DNA of 64,000 bases from Pycnopodia helianthoides (lineage: Eukaryota; Echinodermata; Asteroidea; Forcipulatida; Asteriidae): positions 25,725,726 to 25,789,725 of the forward strand of contig CM063245.1 of NCBI GenBank assembly GCA_032158295.1. The letters are read 5' to 3'. Every line of letters begins with the position of its first letter. The first letter of the stretch is position 1. Shown one piece after another: positions 61,963-64,000 of the stretch. The position numbers and the translations under genes are program-made. The notes under the pieces are model-generated. The model did not search any database. It worked only from the letters and a program-made list of their open reading frames with translations, and was not told where the DNA came from.

Positions 61963-64000
61963 AATAAAGTGTTGGTTTGTTAGAGCATGGAGGTAGTGGT
62001 GAGAGTGAGGAAGGAACTTAACAAATAACTCAAGGGAGTTAGTGTTAAGGAGTGCTGCATTCTGGAGAGGTCATCACAGCGGAAATCCCTTTGACTGACC
62101 AGGTTGACCGGCCAGGTTGACCTATAGAGAGAAAAAAAAAGTGTCCTTTCTCTATGGTTGACACAACAGTATATTGGCCATCTGAAATATTGTGAGACAG
62201 GCAACAACCTGATGAAACTTCACATGTCAATCAATGTCAATTATTCAAAGCGACAGAAAACACTGCATATTCATGACTTTCGTTATTTGACAGCTTACAG
62301 TTGACATTTAATAGCTGTTATTCTCAGAACCAAACACTTCTCCGGAAAGAGTTTTATTCATGGTTGCAACCACAAGTTTAATACTTTCTTTTCCTTTGTC
62401 TTTGCTTTTTTTCCCGCTTTCTTGACACCTAAGCATCTGATGTTATAGTTTAACTTACTTTAAGTTGACTTTGTAGCAAAGTTGTATTTCTAAGTGGAAG
62501 ATGCACAAAGATACTTTTAACTTGGAAATTCACACCGACCCTGGAGCATTAAAACTTGCTCTGTGATTTAATTAGAGCCGGAGTAGATCTTGAGTGCCAA
62601 TTTAATCTCAACAGAACAACTTCATTTTTACTCTCGACGAGAACAAGACGAATTTCAAGAAGCAACCGCCTCCCTGGGATTCGGTTATTTTGATATATTC
62701 TCCTGCTATATCGCAGGTGTCTCGTCATGTCAAGTTTCCACTCTACACCATGTTGTCTGGATTATTAGCGGCAACATTTTCTTCCGCTTTTTCATAGTCC
62801 GTGTATACATAACCTTATTAATTTCCCCCCAGTCCCAGCTGACTCACTACCAAGACCTCCCCTAGGAGGGTTCAACCTCATCAAGGACTAGTGGGGGATG
62901 GAAATGGAGCTATTTATAAACTTGGTTTTTTACCGCAACCCCACTTTTTCCCGTAAAAATCCTTCAAAAAGGAACACCTCTTATCAGGGTGTCTTACGGG
63001 GCGGTTTGGGTGGTACAACAAGAAACCCAAACAATTTGAAATCCTGAATATGTGCTGTTCATTTTTAAAGGGAGTGTGTGTGTTTCGGAGAGGGGGCGGG
63101 GGCTGTACCAGCAATTTCTGGCATTTTGTTAGTCTGAACATTACTCACTTCCTTTCGGAGAGGAATAACGTACGTCCAAATGAGATTTAGCTCTCCAACA
63201 CGCTCTACAAATCAGATGATTGTCCCACTGACATGATCTTGACATAAATTCTGAAAAGCGGACTCTACTTTTGGACGTGGACTGCCAGTTTTTAAACTAA
63301 TTTTATGATGCTCGTTCTCCTTGTCATTTGGAAGTGCAGTGATGAGAATTGCAGATGAAAGTTGGAAAATTGAGGTCCAATGTTTGCATCTTTTATGAAC
63401 ATTTCCAAGCTTGAGTTAAAGAATGTCAGCTGCATTGACTTAAAACATAATAATATTGACAAGCACATCCATTCACTGCATTCATTCAATTAAAATTATT
63501 CGAGTTGGAACAGCCATTATTATGCTTCTACTATCTTTGTGGGGTTCCCTGTATCCACATACAATCCAAAGCACTTTTGGTCCTAAACAGAAGGGGTACA
63601 GGCTATTGCTACCTTCAGCTTCACTGTGGGTGCTTGTGTTTCTACATTGATGGACTAAAAAACAACATGGCAGCAGTGATAGTGCCTGAAGTCAATACTA
63701 AATCAGGGTTCTCACCACAGATGTGCAGGGATAATGAAAGAGGGAAAAGAAAGCCAAAAAAAAAACCATTTGAATAATTTTCTTATATTTACAGATTTAA
63801 GCAACATGTTAATTGCACAAGAAGACACATATGTAAATCCATTTTCTTAGACAGCTGAGTTTCCTTGAGTTATAAATCTGTCAAGCAGATCAAAAAGTTT
63901 ACTTATCCGAGTCACATTCAGTCACAGTCACATTCCACGTACACAAATGAAGAAACTCTTCATTTATCTTCTTGGAAAGTGTTTCTTATGACCTGCAGTG
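61963..64000 (+). other. Cytohesin intron 4 sequence to window end
   Basis: No Sec7 coding exon (next expected residues begin GIQFL) was found before the edge. Short frames at 62590-62865 and 63505-63777 lack motifs and are treated as chance. Confidence 0.6.

Overview
The window is metazoan nuclear DNA. It is AT-rich, its genes are split by spliceosomal introns, and most of it is intron filled with short non-autonomous repeats. The protein matches, together with tRNA-derived SINEs and TTAA-ended MITEs, suggest a marine deuterostome. An echinoderm, probably a sea star, is my best guess, but that rests on recall of repeat style and not on a search.

Two protein-coding genes are supported, arranged head to head. 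On the minus strand, a complete 14-coding-exon orthologue of WDR13 (nuclear WD40-repeat protein) runs from its ATG at 35491 to its stop at 7942. Every exon junction can be placed with GT-AG signals and consistent phase. The one exception is exon 12, where one extra base near 10396 breaks the frame. The corrected protein is about 481 aa, close to vertebrate WDR13 (485 aa). On the plus strand, the 5' part of a cytohesin (ARF-GEF) gene starts at 36012 (or 36027). Four coding exons (36012-36099, 48758-48831, 55927-55988, 60993-61062) encode the N-terminal coiled coil up to the start of the Sec7 domain; the rest lies beyond the right edge. The two start codons are about 520 bp apart, so 35492-36011 probably holds a shared bidirectional promoter.

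Region by region: 1-7941 is 3' flank or UTR of WDR13 with a 122-bp tandem repeat and many foldback elements. 7942-35491 is WDR13, with introns holding SINEs, MITEs and satellites. 35492-36011 is the intergenic promoter region. 36012-64000 is cytohesin, with a 12.7-kb first intron containing a 19-bp minisatellite, then introns of 7.1 and 5.0 kb and the start of a fourth.

The repeats fall into recognisable families. R1 is about 388 bp with TTAAAGGCACTGGACAC ends. R2 is about 380 bp with ends like AAAGGAACATTACAGAATTGG. R3 is about 390 bp with TTAAAGGG ends. R4 has AATTTCATAGAGCTGCT ends. R5 is about 165 bp with CAGGCCTGG ends. R6 contains 'accaca(g)ggc..ttgtg'. R7 contains 'tccgaa(c)tg.cggctac'. 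There are also three tRNA-derived SINE families (A, B, C) and several single long hairpins. No rRNA, convincing functional tRNA, CRISPR array or intact transposase was found. Most short open frames in the window are chance frames in introns and repeats.
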